Positions 1-8,429 of a stretch of 64,000 nt of DNA are shown one piece after another. Source of the stretch: Colwellia polaris (GTDB lineage Bacteria > Pseudomonadota > Gammaproteobacteria > Enterobacterales > Alteromonadaceae); NCBI RefSeq assembly GCF_002104515.1, contig NZ_NBOE01000001.1, positions 620,001 to 684,000 on the forward strand. The letters are read 5' to 3'. Made by a program: the position numbers and the translations under genes. Positions within the stretch are counted from its first letter, which is position 1; each line of letters starts with the position of its first letter. The notes beneath the pieces are model-generated. The model worked only from the letters and a program-made list of their open reading frames with translations. It was not told where the DNA came from and did no database searches.

Positions 1-15
1 AATTGATTCAATCAT
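1..15 (-). CDS. RND pump (CzcA-like), first codons only
   Basis: Five codons (Met-Ile-Glu-Ser-Ile) run off the left edge on the minus strand. An AGGAGA ribosome site lies just upstream at about 20-25, overlapping the end of the adaptor gene. The upstream TolC-like and adaptor genes make an RND inner-membrane pump the expected next gene. Only the start is visible, so the product is inferred from gene order. Confidence 0.6.
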
Positions 16-25
16 ATTGCGTCTC

Positions 26-922
26 CTAATGGTCGTCTTCTACTTCAGATTTCAATATATCTGCTTTAATCAGATAACTGTTTTTGTTTACATATTCAGC
101 GTCTTTACGGAGGCCATCAATGACCTCGATATAGTTTTTGTCTGAACGACCGAGGACAAGTGGTGCAAACTCATACTCTTCATCTTCTTTTACAAAGACA
201 CCTAATTGTCCTCCCAGTTCTTGTATGGCAACTTTCTCGACGGCTAAATCCACCTCAAATCGGTTTATCTTTACGCTACCTGTTAATAATTGGCCTGAGG
301 TTAGGTTTAGCTCAGTGTTGTTTAATCGAATCCGTGCCAAAACATATGACTGATCTATAGCTGGAATAATATTGGTGATGATGGAGTTGAATGCTTGATC
401 ACCATGGTCAATGTTAACAGACTGACCGACTCTGATTTGATTATACTGGCTAGTAAAAACCTTAAATTCGGCCCACAACGTGTCAAAATTGACGATTTCA
501 AACAAGCTGGTGTTTTGTGTGATACCGCCAATATTTCCATTTCTCTGTAAAACAGTCCCAGAAACAGGGGAAATTATCTTATAGGTATTTAAGCTTTCGT
601 TAGATTCAATAACGGCTAATAGATCGCCTTTGTTTACCTTATCACCAACAGTGGAGTTTATTGTCTTTATAACGCCATTATATCTAGCGCCAACTTGAAA
701 TAATTGTTCAGCGCCTATCGTCGTAGCGCCGTATACAGGGATAGTTTGGTTCAACGTTTTTGAAGCTAAATAGGCTGTTTCAACACCAACCCTTTTTGCC
801 ATGTTATTGTTAATTTTGCTAATGCCTTCTTCGCCTTCATGTTCATCTTCACTAGCGAAAGCACTTTGAATGGGTGATAAATGCCCGATAAAAATCAATA
901 GTGCGAGTATATAGTTTTTCAT
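26..922 (-). CDS. RND efflux periplasmic adaptor (CzcB-like)
   Basis: This 298-residue protein is a membrane-fusion adaptor that would link an inner-membrane RND pump to a TolC-type channel. It has a signal peptide (about 1-23), a short acidic/His stretch after it, a lipoyl-like hairpin domain with GDxVxKGDLL near residues 92-100, and beta-barrel and membrane-proximal parts. It resembles the adaptor at 28996-30231 but lacks that protein's extra N-terminal domain of about 130 residues. It ends in Asp-Asp-His, like several metal adaptors. It follows the channel gene by about 70 bases and precedes the pump gene. Metal specificity cannot be read; zinc, cobalt, cadmium or nickel is likely. Confidence 0.9.
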   Translation of the reverse strand: MKNYILALLIFIGHLSPIQSAFASEDEHEGEEGISKINNNMAKRVGVETAYLASKTLNQTIPVYGATTIGAEQLFQVGARYNGVIKTINSTVGDKVNKGDLLAVIESNESLNTYKIISPVSGTVLQRNGNIGGITQNTSLFEIVNFDTLWAEFKVFTSQYNQIRVGQSVNIDHGDQAFNSIITNIIPAIDQSYVLARIRLNNTELNLTSGQLLTGSVKINRFEVDLAVEKVAIQELGGQLGVFVKEDEEYEFAPLVLGRSDKNYIEVIDGLRKDAEYVNKNSYLIKADILKSEVEDDH

Positions 923-992
923 TTTTAATTCCTAAACGATTCAGTTAATAACTGAATCAATAAATTGTTATTAATCTTAAAGTGATGTTTAT

Positions 993-2285
993 TTAGAGTG
1001 ACAGCGCTTCGTTTGTTAGTTTTTCTATCTCTGCGCCGTAAATCAGGGCAGCAGATGCCGCGTCAATAAGGGTTCGCCGAGCATTTAACAACTCTTGTCT
1101 AGCCGATACATAATCAAGGTAGCCATATCTACCTTTTTGATAGGCGTCTTGAGTATCTTCCAGTGCATCTTCAAGCATTGGAATAACTGACTGCTTTAAT
1201 GAATTTGCCGTTAGTATGGCTTGTTTTCTATTGGAGTATGCTCGCAGTAAGTGATTTCTAAATCTTAACTTAGTCGCTTCTTTCTCTATAGCAACTTGAT
1301 CACGCTCTGCTAAGGCACTAGCGATTGCGCCAGAATTTCGCTTTTCAGCAAACAAAGGTAAGCTAAAACCAGCGACCAGTGCCGTATCATTAGCTTCTTG
1401 AGAGCGCCTAACACCGACAGACCATTTGATATTGGCAGTTGACTCTGTTTTAGCTAACTGTATTTCAGCCTCTTTTAGTCGTTGTTCGCTTGCATAGATT
1501 TGAATCGCTGGATTTTTTTCTAACTTCGCAAAAAGGCTGTTAAAGTCACTGTTATTGCCAAACTGAAAAAGATCACCTTGTACTTCAGAGAAGGTTACAG
1601 AGTTTTCTCCCCAGAAAGCTGCTAAAGAAAGTTTTAAATATTCCAAGCGCTTTTGTTCCGATTGAACAGTTAGATTTGCCTGAGCAATAACTGCTTTTGA
1701 GCGTTTCACTTCAGCCTCAGGAGTTGCACCTGCGCGGTTACGTTGAGATACAATCTCTAACGTTTCTTGTGCTAACTTCAGTGCATTATCTGCCAATATA
1801 ACTCTTTGTTGGGCTGCAAGTACTTCCACGTACTTTTCAGTGACTTGAGCCATCAAGTTTAGTGCTGCTACCTCTTTTTCAGCAGTGAGCAATGCTCTTG
1901 AGTTTGAAACAAGCCCAATTCGCGCTGAGCGTTTATCTCCCATTTCAATAACCGAAGATAGAGCGACAGTTAATTCTGCGCTTTCGAATGCAGAGAATTC
2001 ACCTGAGCCTGCAAAGTTCTCGGCTTCAAGTTCTAGTTCATAAGCGGGATTTAAACTTGCTGTTTGTTCTCGTCCTATTAATGCGGTTTGTTTGAAATCA
2101 AATATTTTGAGTTCAGGATTTTGTTTAAGCGTTCGCTGTATTGCCTCTTGAAGATTTAACTGCTTTTCAAATGCATAAACATTAAATGTAAAAAGTGACA
2201 AAGCGAGAAACGCGATATATTTGAGCCGAGGTGTTACACACCTCAAAATTTCTATCTTGCGATGCACACAGGTATAAAGTGCCAT
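993..2285 (-). CDS. TolC-family outer membrane channel (CzcC-like)
   Basis: The 430-residue protein is the outer-membrane channel of the minus-strand RND system. The start has an AGGAAAG ribosome site, which supports a long N-terminal region before the signal-peptide core (about residues 22-38). Two internally repeated coiled-coil halves are typical of the OEP family, with a LNLQEAIQRTLKQNPEL-type opening. It is paralogous to the channel at 27641-28993. It sits between the small leader gene and the adaptor and is probably co-transcribed with both. Confidence 0.9.
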   Translation of the reverse strand: MALYTCVHRKIEILRCVTPRLKYIAFLALSLFTFNVYAFEKQLNLQEAIQRTLKQNPELKIFDFKQTALIGREQTASLNPAYELELEAENFAGSGEFSAFESAELTVALSSVIEMGDKRSARIGLVSNSRALLTAEKEVAALNLMAQVTEKYVEVLAAQQRVILADNALKLAQETLEIVSQRNRAGATPEAEVKRSKAVIAQANLTVQSEQKRLEYLKLSLAAFWGENSVTFSEVQGDLFQFGNNSDFNSLFAKLEKNPAIQIYASEQRLKEAEIQLAKTESTANIKWSVGVRRSQEANDTALVAGFSLPLFAEKRNSGAIASALAERDQVAIEKEATKLRFRNHLLRAYSNRKQAILTANSLKQSVIPMLEDALEDTQDAYQKGRYGYLDYVSARQELLNARRTLIDAASAALIYGAEIEKLTNEALSL

Positions 2286-2356
2286 ATATACTTTCCTATA
2301 AATTTATATTGTTATTTAGGTCAATAATGTTGACCTTTTTAAATTTGATATAAAAA

Positions 2357-2728
2357 TTAGGCGTATTTAGGGGGACGAAATGGCACCGACATATAGCCTT
2401 TTAGCTCAGGAGAAACTAAGGCGTAGGTAGGAAAATGATCTATTGCTTGTAAAATATTACAAGAAGAATCTGCATTTAAAAACAAGTGACAACAGCAACA
2501 AAAATTACAATTTTCAATTGAACTGTTGCTATTATTTACTTCAAATATATTGGAGGTTTCTGAAGCTTTTAGTGGGGTAGTTGACTCAGTTAGTGATGTG
2601 TTAAAAGAACTTTCTATCAAGTTTATTTCAAGCTCTTCTAGCGAAAAAAACACAGACTGCACCGCGATTAAAATCATTATCACGTATGATATATATGGTT
2701 TAAAATATGATGGGTGCATTAGGTTCAT
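2357..2728 (-). CDS. Small secreted Cys-rich leader protein with RPP tail (CzcI-like)
   Basis: A 123-residue protein with an N-terminal hydrophobic segment, a Ser/Thr/Asn-rich linker, a dense cysteine cluster (one Cys, two residues, then four Cys and a His) and a C-terminal tail with Arg-Pro-Pro. Three other proteins here (6717, 35452, 51680) share this plan: signal segment, metal-ligand cluster, RPP close to the C terminus. The closest known type I can name is CzcI, a small protein encoded ahead of czcCBA. It starts six bases after the methyltransferase stop and is followed by the TolC-like gene. A periplasmic metal-sensing or buffering role is inferred. Confidence 0.7.
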   Translation of the reverse strand: MNLMHPSYFKPYISYVIMILIAVQSVFFSLEELEINLIESSFNTSLTESTTPLKASETSNIFEVNNSNSSIENCNFCCCCHLFLNADSSCNILQAIDHFPTYALVSPELKGYMSVPFRPPKYA

Positions 2729-2734
2729 TGTTAT

Positions 2735-3379
2735 CTAGTTCGCTTCAATCAGTCTGATAGTTCCCAAAGGCGTTGGGACTATGTTTAAATCTGAAACATG
2801 AGTAAACCCTGATTCAACCACCACAGAGGGAATAACTCCATCTACATTATCTTTTGTAGTTTCGAAACCATCTAATAATTGAACGACAAAGAACAATATC
2901 CGTTGAAATATTGAAGTAGGCTTTCCCCAGTCTGCAATTATTAAAGTACCGTCCGGTTTCAGTACCCGACGAATTTCAGTTAATGTCGCGAGCTTAGCTG
3001 AACTGTTTAAGTGGTGAAAAAACAAACTTGAAACTACGATGTCAAAAGAGTTTTCATCAAAAGGCATTTTTTGTCCAAAGCCCTGTCTAAAAGAAATATT
3101 TAGATCTTTGCCTATAACTTTTTTCTGTGAAATATCTAGAGCGGTTTGGTCTGCATCTAAGCCTATTACGGTATGTTTAGGTAATTTTTCAGCTATTAAT
3201 TTTGTGAGCGTTCCTGTTCCACAACCAACATCAAGTAGATTGTTTCCTTTGACGTTGGCAACTTTATCAACAATCAGCTTTTTAAAAAATGCTTCTCTCG
3301 TGGTGATAGCAACGAGGCTGTCATAAAAACTCGTTAACCAATGAAATCGTAGTGGTGGAATGTAGGTATTGTTTTTCAT
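2735..3379 (-). CDS. Class I SAM-dependent methyltransferase
   Basis: A 214-residue methyltransferase of the UbiE/Methyltransf_11 type. The SAM-binding motif DVGCGTG lies at residues 50-56, the acidic residue after strand 2 in GLDAD, and a post-motif LRRVLKPDG-like segment (EIRRVLKPDG) about 80 residues later. There is no signal peptide, so it is cytoplasmic. The next gene starts six bases downstream, so it appears to head the leader-channel-adaptor-pump operon. The substrate is unknown; a metalloid or small-molecule acceptor is possible, but the three conserved cysteines of ArsM are not evident. Confidence 0.85.
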   Translation of the reverse strand: MKNNTYIPPLRFHWLTSFYDSLVAITTREAFFKKLIVDKVANVKGNNLLDVGCGTGTLTKLIAEKLPKHTVIGLDADQTALDISQKKVIGKDLNISFRQGFGQKMPFDENSFDIVVSSLFFHHLNSSAKLATLTEIRRVLKPDGTLIIADWGKPTSIFQRILFFVVQLLDGFETTKDNVDGVIPSVVVESGFTHVSDLNIVPTPLGTIRLIEAN

Positions 3380-3479
3380 AAGTTCATTTACCTTTAGCCG
3401 TTTGAGCCAGACTTAAACTAGCTATACAGGTGTCAATAATGGTTTTAAAATTTAAATAAATGGTCATGATTGATTTCAG

Positions 3480-4379
3480 CTAATACTTTAGCTGTAAGAT
3501 GCGGCGAGCACCGTTTAAAACGACAAGGGCAATTATCAAACCAATCACTAAATCTGGATAACGGCTGCTTGTTACTGTAACTAATAAGCCAGCTAAGATT
3601 ACGCCAATGTTTGCGATAACGTCATTTGCGGAAAAAATCCAACTCGCTTTCATATGAGCGCCGTCTTCTTTATTGCCAAATATTAAAAACAGACAAGCAA
3701 TGTTAGCGATTAGTGCTATTCCACCAAATATCATCATTAAAGATGACATAGGCTCACTACCATAAATAAAGCGTCTTACGACTTCACTCAAAGCACCTAG
3801 CGCTAAAATAATCTGAAGCACACCAGAGATATGTGCCGCTCTAAGTTTCATGCTGATACTTTTACCTACCGCATAAATAGCCAAACCATATACGGCAGCG
3901 TCAGCAAACATATCTAATGAGTCTGCAATAAGGCCAGCAGACTGTGCAATAATCCCAGCAATTATTTCTACAAAAAACATGATCCCGTTAATAGCCAGCA
4001 ACCATTTTAGTGTTGACGCTTCTTTCATCTCATTTTTTTGGGCTAGATCTTTTGCTTTTGCAGCTTCTGTGCTGCAACTTTCTTTAGTTGATGCTAACTC
4101 TGCATCGAGTTTAAGTTGTTGTAACTTTTTTGTTATCTCATCTAAATTTTCATCATGAAAAACTTTGACTAATCGACTAGGAATATCAAATTGCAATCCA
4201 ACAGAAGGCTCAATTGAGTCAAGTGCTAATCTGATCAATCTCTCTTCTGAAGGACAGTCCATTTGAGGCACTTTATATGTACTGACAAACGCGCCACCAT
4301 AGTTATCTAATTGTGTATCAATTTTTACGTCTTCGTTGGTAGGAGATGATTGACACTGACCACTACATTTTTCTGACAT
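3480..4379 (-). CDS. Cation diffusion facilitator with N-terminal HMA-like domain
   Basis: A metal/proton antiporter of the CDF family. The N-terminal part (to about residue 95) has a Cys-rich start and a ferredoxin-like HMA domain with a PQMDCPSEE motif. Then come six membrane segments; TM2 carries ADSLDMFADA (DxxxD) and TM5 carries FSANDV, where the usual His of HxxxD is not present, as in other members of this subgroup. I chose the second Met (4379) because GGA lies nine bases upstream; a start at 4388 would place it directly against the ribosome site. It is transcribed from the MerR-type promoter at 4409-4439. Lead, cadmium or zinc is the likely substrate. Confidence 0.85.
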   Translation of the reverse strand: MSEKCSGQCQSSPTNEDVKIDTQLDNYGGAFVSTYKVPQMDCPSEERLIRLALDSIEPSVGLQFDIPSRLVKVFHDENLDEITKKLQQLKLDAELASTKESCSTEAAKAKDLAQKNEMKEASTLKWLLAINGIMFFVEIIAGIIAQSAGLIADSLDMFADAAVYGLAIYAVGKSISMKLRAAHISGVLQIILALGALSEVVRRFIYGSEPMSSLMMIFGGIALIANIACLFLIFGNKEDGAHMKASWIFSANDVIANIGVILAGLLVTVTSSRYPDLVIGLIIALVVLNGARRILQLKY

Positions 4380-4408
4380 ATTTAACATTCCGTAACAATA
4401 TTTCGTTG

Positions 4409-4439
4409 AGTATAAAATCTATAGCAACTATAGAGTCAA
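4409..4439 (-). promoter_or_regulatory. MerR-family (PbrR/CadR-type) promoter of the CDF gene
   Basis: On the minus strand TTGACT and TATACT are separated by 19 bases, the stretched spacing of MerR-regulated promoters. The spacer holds the dyad CTATAG-TTG-CTATAG. TTGACTCTATAG-type boxes are known from lead and cadmium MerR regulons. The same box recurs at 6580-6610. No matching regulator gene is adjacent. Confidence 0.8.
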
Positions 4440-4597
4440 TAGGTTTTATAATCTTTATTGGTGAGTTTCCGACATTAAGTATTAAGACGATTTAACTCTT
4501 CTAATAACATCCCAGTTTTAAGATTAGCTAGTAAAATAACTGCTCTTAATTAAGTTAGTGGTGATGCTCAATGAATGATTACTAACTACTGTGTAAA

Positions 4598-6535
4598 TTA
4601 TGAGGCATTGCGATTCCTTGAACGATACATATACAGTGAAAATAATATCAGAATGGTCACCTGAGCTGTTATACCTTGCCAAGTAGAACCTATACCGAAC
4701 CATGTAACTTCCACATTAATAGGTAACGGAGTGATTCCTATAATCGCAGCCTCTTGAAGAGCTGAGATGGCTTTACCCATTAATATGAATGATAGAACTA
4801 AAAGCAAGTAAGTTGTTGTAGAAAAGAAACGAGCAATTGGCAATTTAACAGAATATCTAAACATTCCCCATGCAAGAATCGATAACACAGCTACCCCGAA
4901 TAAAAATCCACTGATAACAAATGAGTATTGAGTTGTTGAGGCTTGTGTTACAAGTGATTGATAGAATAAGACTGTTTCAAAAACCTCTCGATAAACAGCA
5001 ATAAATGAGAGCACTGCTAGTCCCCACAGTGTACCCGCTTCTAATTGTGAATTAATGTGCTTTTGAATATATGCCTGCCAATGTTCAGCATTCGTTTTGC
5101 TATGCATCCAAATCCCTACATAGAATAACATCACCGCTGCAAGCATTGCAGCAATACCTTCCATGACTTCACGACTCGCACCACTGATACTGATCATTGA
5201 CTGGGCTACCGCCCAAGTAGCAAATCCCGCTAATAGCGCACTCAGCCAACCAAAATGGACATATTTTAAAGCATCATGACGTTTAGTTCGGATTAACACT
5301 GTTATTAAAGCCAGTACAACCAGTAACGCTTCTAAACCTTCTCTGAGCAAAATAACTAAGCTTGCAGTAAAAAGAGCCTCGTTTGATAGAGTGGTTTCTA
5401 TCAGAAGTTCTTCTGCGTTATTGAGTTGTCTCACAGTAACTTCCATAAGGCTTTCAAGTTGATTAACCTGTTGCGCGTTACTTAAAGCTTGGCGAAGCTT
5501 AATCAAGTTTCCTTCGATACTTTTACGTAAATTTGTGTCTCGTGCATCCAAACTATTTTCAATTAATTCAAAACCATCTAGATAAGCACTCACAGCAAGT
5601 GTTTTGGCCTTCTCATACTCTTCATTTTTATACGCATTGCTTGCGGCAGCTAATTGAGTTTTGGTTATAGCGATAGGACTACTTTGATTGGTAAACAATA
5701 ATGTAGGATTAGCCCTTAATCCTTCAATTTCATTTTTAGTTAATCCGTCAGTTTCTGTCGATAACTTTAATGGACTATAATTTATCCAGTTTTGTAATGA
5801 AATTGATTGTGATGGTTTTGTTAATTCACTTGATGATTTAAATGCCAAACCACCTACATAAAATGCAAGGGACCATTTCTGCTGTTCTTTTAATTGTGTA
5901 AATGCAGGCATGGCAGTGTCATCAAGCCCATTAGATATAGCATCAAATAAGCCTAAAAGTGAACGGTTTTCTGCACGTGTTTTATCGGTAAAATCGGTAG
6001 GAGCAGGCTCTAATCCCGATGCTAAAACACCATTTCCTTGACCTGAAATACCATGACAACTCGCACAGTTATTTTCAAATAAAGAAAACGTCGCTTCTTT
6101 AGAAATTAACCTTTTAGGGAGAGGTAGCTCTGGCATCATAGCCAATAATGAAATTCGTAACTCAGATGTAATTTTCCTGACAATATTTGCATTTTGCTTA
6201 GTTGAAATAGCTGTTTGTAAAGCTAATGCTTTCTCATTGAGTGAACGCATATAATTATTATTAATTGACGTTTTTTCAACTATCAACTTGGAGAATTCAA
6301 GCATTTCTTGATATTCATCATCGTTAATAATTTGGCCGTCCTTAATAGCCGACTCATAATCAACACCTACATATTCTGCTAATTGTATAATTTGTCGATG
6401 CTGCGAAAACTCTTCCAAATTAGAAGCTATACAAAATTTTGAAAAAAATGCTGTGACTAGCAAGATCAAATAAGCTAGCGGCTTTAAATAGTTATAGTAT
6501 TGGTTTTCCTGTTTTACTTTTGGGGAAAAGGGCAT
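4598..6535 (-). CDS. Cytochrome c / FTR1-family metal permease (PbrT-like)
   Basis: A two-part protein. After a signal/membrane segment, the N-terminal half is a periplasmic cytochrome c with a CASCH heme site (about residues 157-161 from this start) and a Met ligand in TAMPAF. The C-terminal half is an FTR1/ILT permease with two REGLE-type motifs (REGLE and REVFE) in a multi-helix domain. The fused layout is that of PbrT, the lead uptake protein of the Cupriavidus pbr operon, and of cytochrome c/FTR1 iron permeases. I prefer the ATG at 6535, eight bases after GGAA, over a TTG at 6556. It is driven by a PbrR/CadR-type box, which favours lead over iron. Confidence 0.85.
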   Translation of the reverse strand: MPFSPKVKQENQYYNYLKPLAYLILLVTAFFSKFCIASNLEEFSQHRQIIQLAEYVGVDYESAIKDGQIINDDEYQEMLEFSKLIVEKTSINNNYMRSLNEKALALQTAISTKQNANIVRKITSELRISLLAMMPELPLPKRLISKEATFSLFENNCASCHGISGQGNGVLASGLEPAPTDFTDKTRAENRSLLGLFDAISNGLDDTAMPAFTQLKEQQKWSLAFYVGGLAFKSSSELTKPSQSISLQNWINYSPLKLSTETDGLTKNEIEGLRANPTLLFTNQSSPIAITKTQLAAASNAYKNEEYEKAKTLAVSAYLDGFELIENSLDARDTNLRKSIEGNLIKLRQALSNAQQVNQLESLMEVTVRQLNNAEELLIETTLSNEALFTASLVILLREGLEALLVVLALITVLIRTKRHDALKYVHFGWLSALLAGFATWAVAQSMISISGASREVMEGIAAMLAAVMLFYVGIWMHSKTNAEHWQAYIQKHINSQLEAGTLWGLAVLSFIAVYREVFETVLFYQSLVTQASTTQYSFVISGFLFGVAVLSILAWGMFRYSVKLPIARFFSTTTYLLLVLSFILMGKAISALQEAAIIGITPLPINVEVTWFGIGSTWQGITAQVTILILFSLYMYRSRNRNAS

Positions 6536-6579
6536 AAAATGAGTTCCACAGTTCAAATCTAAATGATATTTATTATCAT

Positions 6580-6610
6580 ATTGTAAAATCTATAGTGGCT
6601 ATAGAGTCAA
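6580..6610 (-). promoter_or_regulatory. MerR-family (PbrR/CadR-type) promoter of the FTR1 gene
   Basis: On the minus strand TTGACT and TACAAT are 19 bases apart, with the dyad CTATAG-CCA-CTATAG in the spacer. The box is nearly identical to that at 4409-4439, so the permease and the CDF exporter look co-regulated by one divalent-metal MerR protein. Confidence 0.8.
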
Positions 6611-6716
6611 ATGAAAAAATTATTTTAAGTGAAAAGCCTGAAACTTAAGGAAACATCTAGTTTAAGTGAATTGTTTCTGCTAGTATTTTAAATACTATAT
6701 TTAACAGGTAATAACT

Positions 6717-7067
6717 TTGAATCTAAATGTTGTGCTAAAAATGCTCTTAGTCGTTTCGATTGTTTTACAATCGTTAACTGCTGTCGCATCTTCAACATCT
6801 GAGAATCACCAGATTGATATAGAACATCTTCAAACTCAACATGATCATGCCGATGACCGAAATGCCTTAAACGATAATGCAGATGATGATGAGCATAATG
6901 AAAAAGATTGTCATCACTGCGGTAATTGCAGTGGCAGCCACTTATCTTGGATTTTAATCTGTAATTCAAATACCACGGGCAAACTAAACATTATCAATAA
7001 AACACCTTATCAAGTTTCTCAAACCAATACCTACCTTGAAGCGATACTTCGCCCACCCATTTCTTAA
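6717..7067 (+). CDS. Small secreted His/Cys-rich leader protein with RPP tail (CzcI-like)
   Basis: A 116-residue protein with a signal peptide (about 1-24), an Asp/His-rich middle with many His-Asp pairs, a CHHCGNC cluster and a C terminus of LRPPIS. The start is a TTG eight bases after AGG in ACAGGTAA; a downstream ATG (6741) would cut the signal peptide. It belongs to the same family as 2357-2728, 35452-35838 and 51680-52093. It precedes a TolC-adaptor-pump operon on the same strand by 81 bases. A role in sensing or buffering periplasmic metal is inferred from composition and place. Confidence 0.7.
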   Translation: MNLNVVLKMLLVVSIVLQSLTAVASSTSENHQIDIEHLQTQHDHADDRNALNDNADDDEHNEKDCHHCGNCSGSHLSWILICNSNTTGKLNIINKTPYQVSQTNTYLEAILRPPIS

Positions 7068-7148
7068 TTAGATTGAATTTTAATGACCTATTTATCCATG
7101 AAAAGGATAAAGGGTTCGTGTTTATAAATTAAAAAATTAAGAAGTTTT

Positions 7149-8366
7149 ATGTATATATTTTTAAAAAATGCAGGTTTAGTCCTGTCATTATGTATGGCTG
7201 TGAGTTTTTCAGTTGTCAGTTATGGCAAAGAGAAAAACATTTCATGGCTTGATAGTCAAATAAATAAAGATCCCGAAGTTGTTGCGGCTAAAGAGTTACT
7301 TAATGCAAGTAATCATAGAGCAAAAAGCTTAACTCAAGCCGTATACAACCCAGAGTTTGAAGCAAGCTATGAAAAAGAGGGTGATTTTGATAATTACTCT
7401 ATTGGTATCAGTCAAACGATTGATTTTTGGGATAAGCAATCAGCAAATAAAAGCATTGGTGAAATTGATGTTTATGCAAACCAGCAACAATTGTTATCTC
7501 TACTCGATTCTAAAAAGGCTAACGCTTTAACTGCAATAGTTAATTGGCAAGCAGCAAAAAAGGCGGCTCAGTTACTTTCAGAAAGAGAAGAGCAATTGCA
7601 AACGCTCGTTGGAATTGTTGAAGATAAGCGAAAAGTCGGACTTCTAGAGCCACTTGACGCTGAACTGGTCTACGTAAACTTGTCCCAAATTTTCAGTGAA
7701 ATATCTGAGTCGCAAATTACTTTGAAAAATGCAGAGGTAAAAGTTCAGGAGTTATTGCCTGATTGGACGCCTAATACCGCCAATTTATCTTCATTTACTT
7801 TTGGAGTAACAAGCTATTCATTTAAGTCACAGTGGGTTGAGAATCATCCAAAAGTTAAACTCGCTAGAGCGAAATGGAAAGGACAACAATCGAAAGCTCA
7901 ATTAACCACTATGGAATCTAAAGCTAACCCAACCATTGGAGTTAGCGCAGGGAAAAGTGGAGATGAAGACTTGATTGGTGTGACTTTCTCAATTCCATTA
8001 AATATCAGAAATAATTATTCCGATACTGTTAAAGCTGCTTATTCAGAAGCAATCGCAGCAGAAGCCAACTTTCGCTCGGTTTATCGAAAGCAGTCTTTTG
8101 AAGCAAAAGCTAATTATGAATCGCTTAATGTCAGTAAAAAATACTTTGAGCAATGGCGAAAACTCACAGAAGGCAGATTAGAAAGTAGCGCAAATTTATT
8201 AAATAAGCGTTGGGAAGCTGGTGACATTAATACGTCTGATTACTTACTTGTATTAAATCAACGTGCGGAAGGACTTCATGCAGGAATTCGTTTGGAAAAT
8301 CAATTCAAGCTTGCAGAAATATCCTTCGTTTTAAGTATGGGTCAGTTATCAAAATTTGAGATTTAA
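7149..8366 (+). CDS. TolC-family outer membrane channel
   Basis: A 405-residue OEP-family channel with a signal peptide (about 1-26) and two long helical repeat regions. It is the outer-membrane component of the 7149-12946 RND system. It is shorter and more divergent than the channels at 993 and 27641. The adaptor gene begins 63 bases downstream on the same strand. No strong terminator lies between the leader gene and this gene, so one transcript is likely. Confidence 0.88.
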   Translation: MYIFLKNAGLVLSLCMAVSFSVVSYGKEKNISWLDSQINKDPEVVAAKELLNASNHRAKSLTQAVYNPEFEASYEKEGDFDNYSIGISQTIDFWDKQSANKSIGEIDVYANQQQLLSLLDSKKANALTAIVNWQAAKKAAQLLSEREEQLQTLVGIVEDKRKVGLLEPLDAELVYVNLSQIFSEISESQITLKNAEVKVQELLPDWTPNTANLSSFTFGVTSYSFKSQWVENHPKVKLARAKWKGQQSKAQLTTMESKANPTIGVSAGKSGDEDLIGVTFSIPLNIRNNYSDTVKAAYSEAIAAEANFRSVYRKQSFEAKANYESLNVSKKYFEQWRKLTEGRLESSANLLNKRWEAGDINTSDYLLVLNQRAEGLHAGIRLENQFKLAEISFVLSMGQLSKFEI

Positions 8367-8429
8367 ACGTTTACTTTTTCAGTTACGAAAAACGAAATCT
8401 TAAATTTATCAAAAATATAGGTTACAAAA

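Noticed and set aside
6688-6969. 93-codon minus-strand frame rich in His
   Set aside because: It is the antisense of the His/Asp-rich leader gene at 6717-7067. GAT/CAT-rich coding DNA gives His-rich antisense frames.
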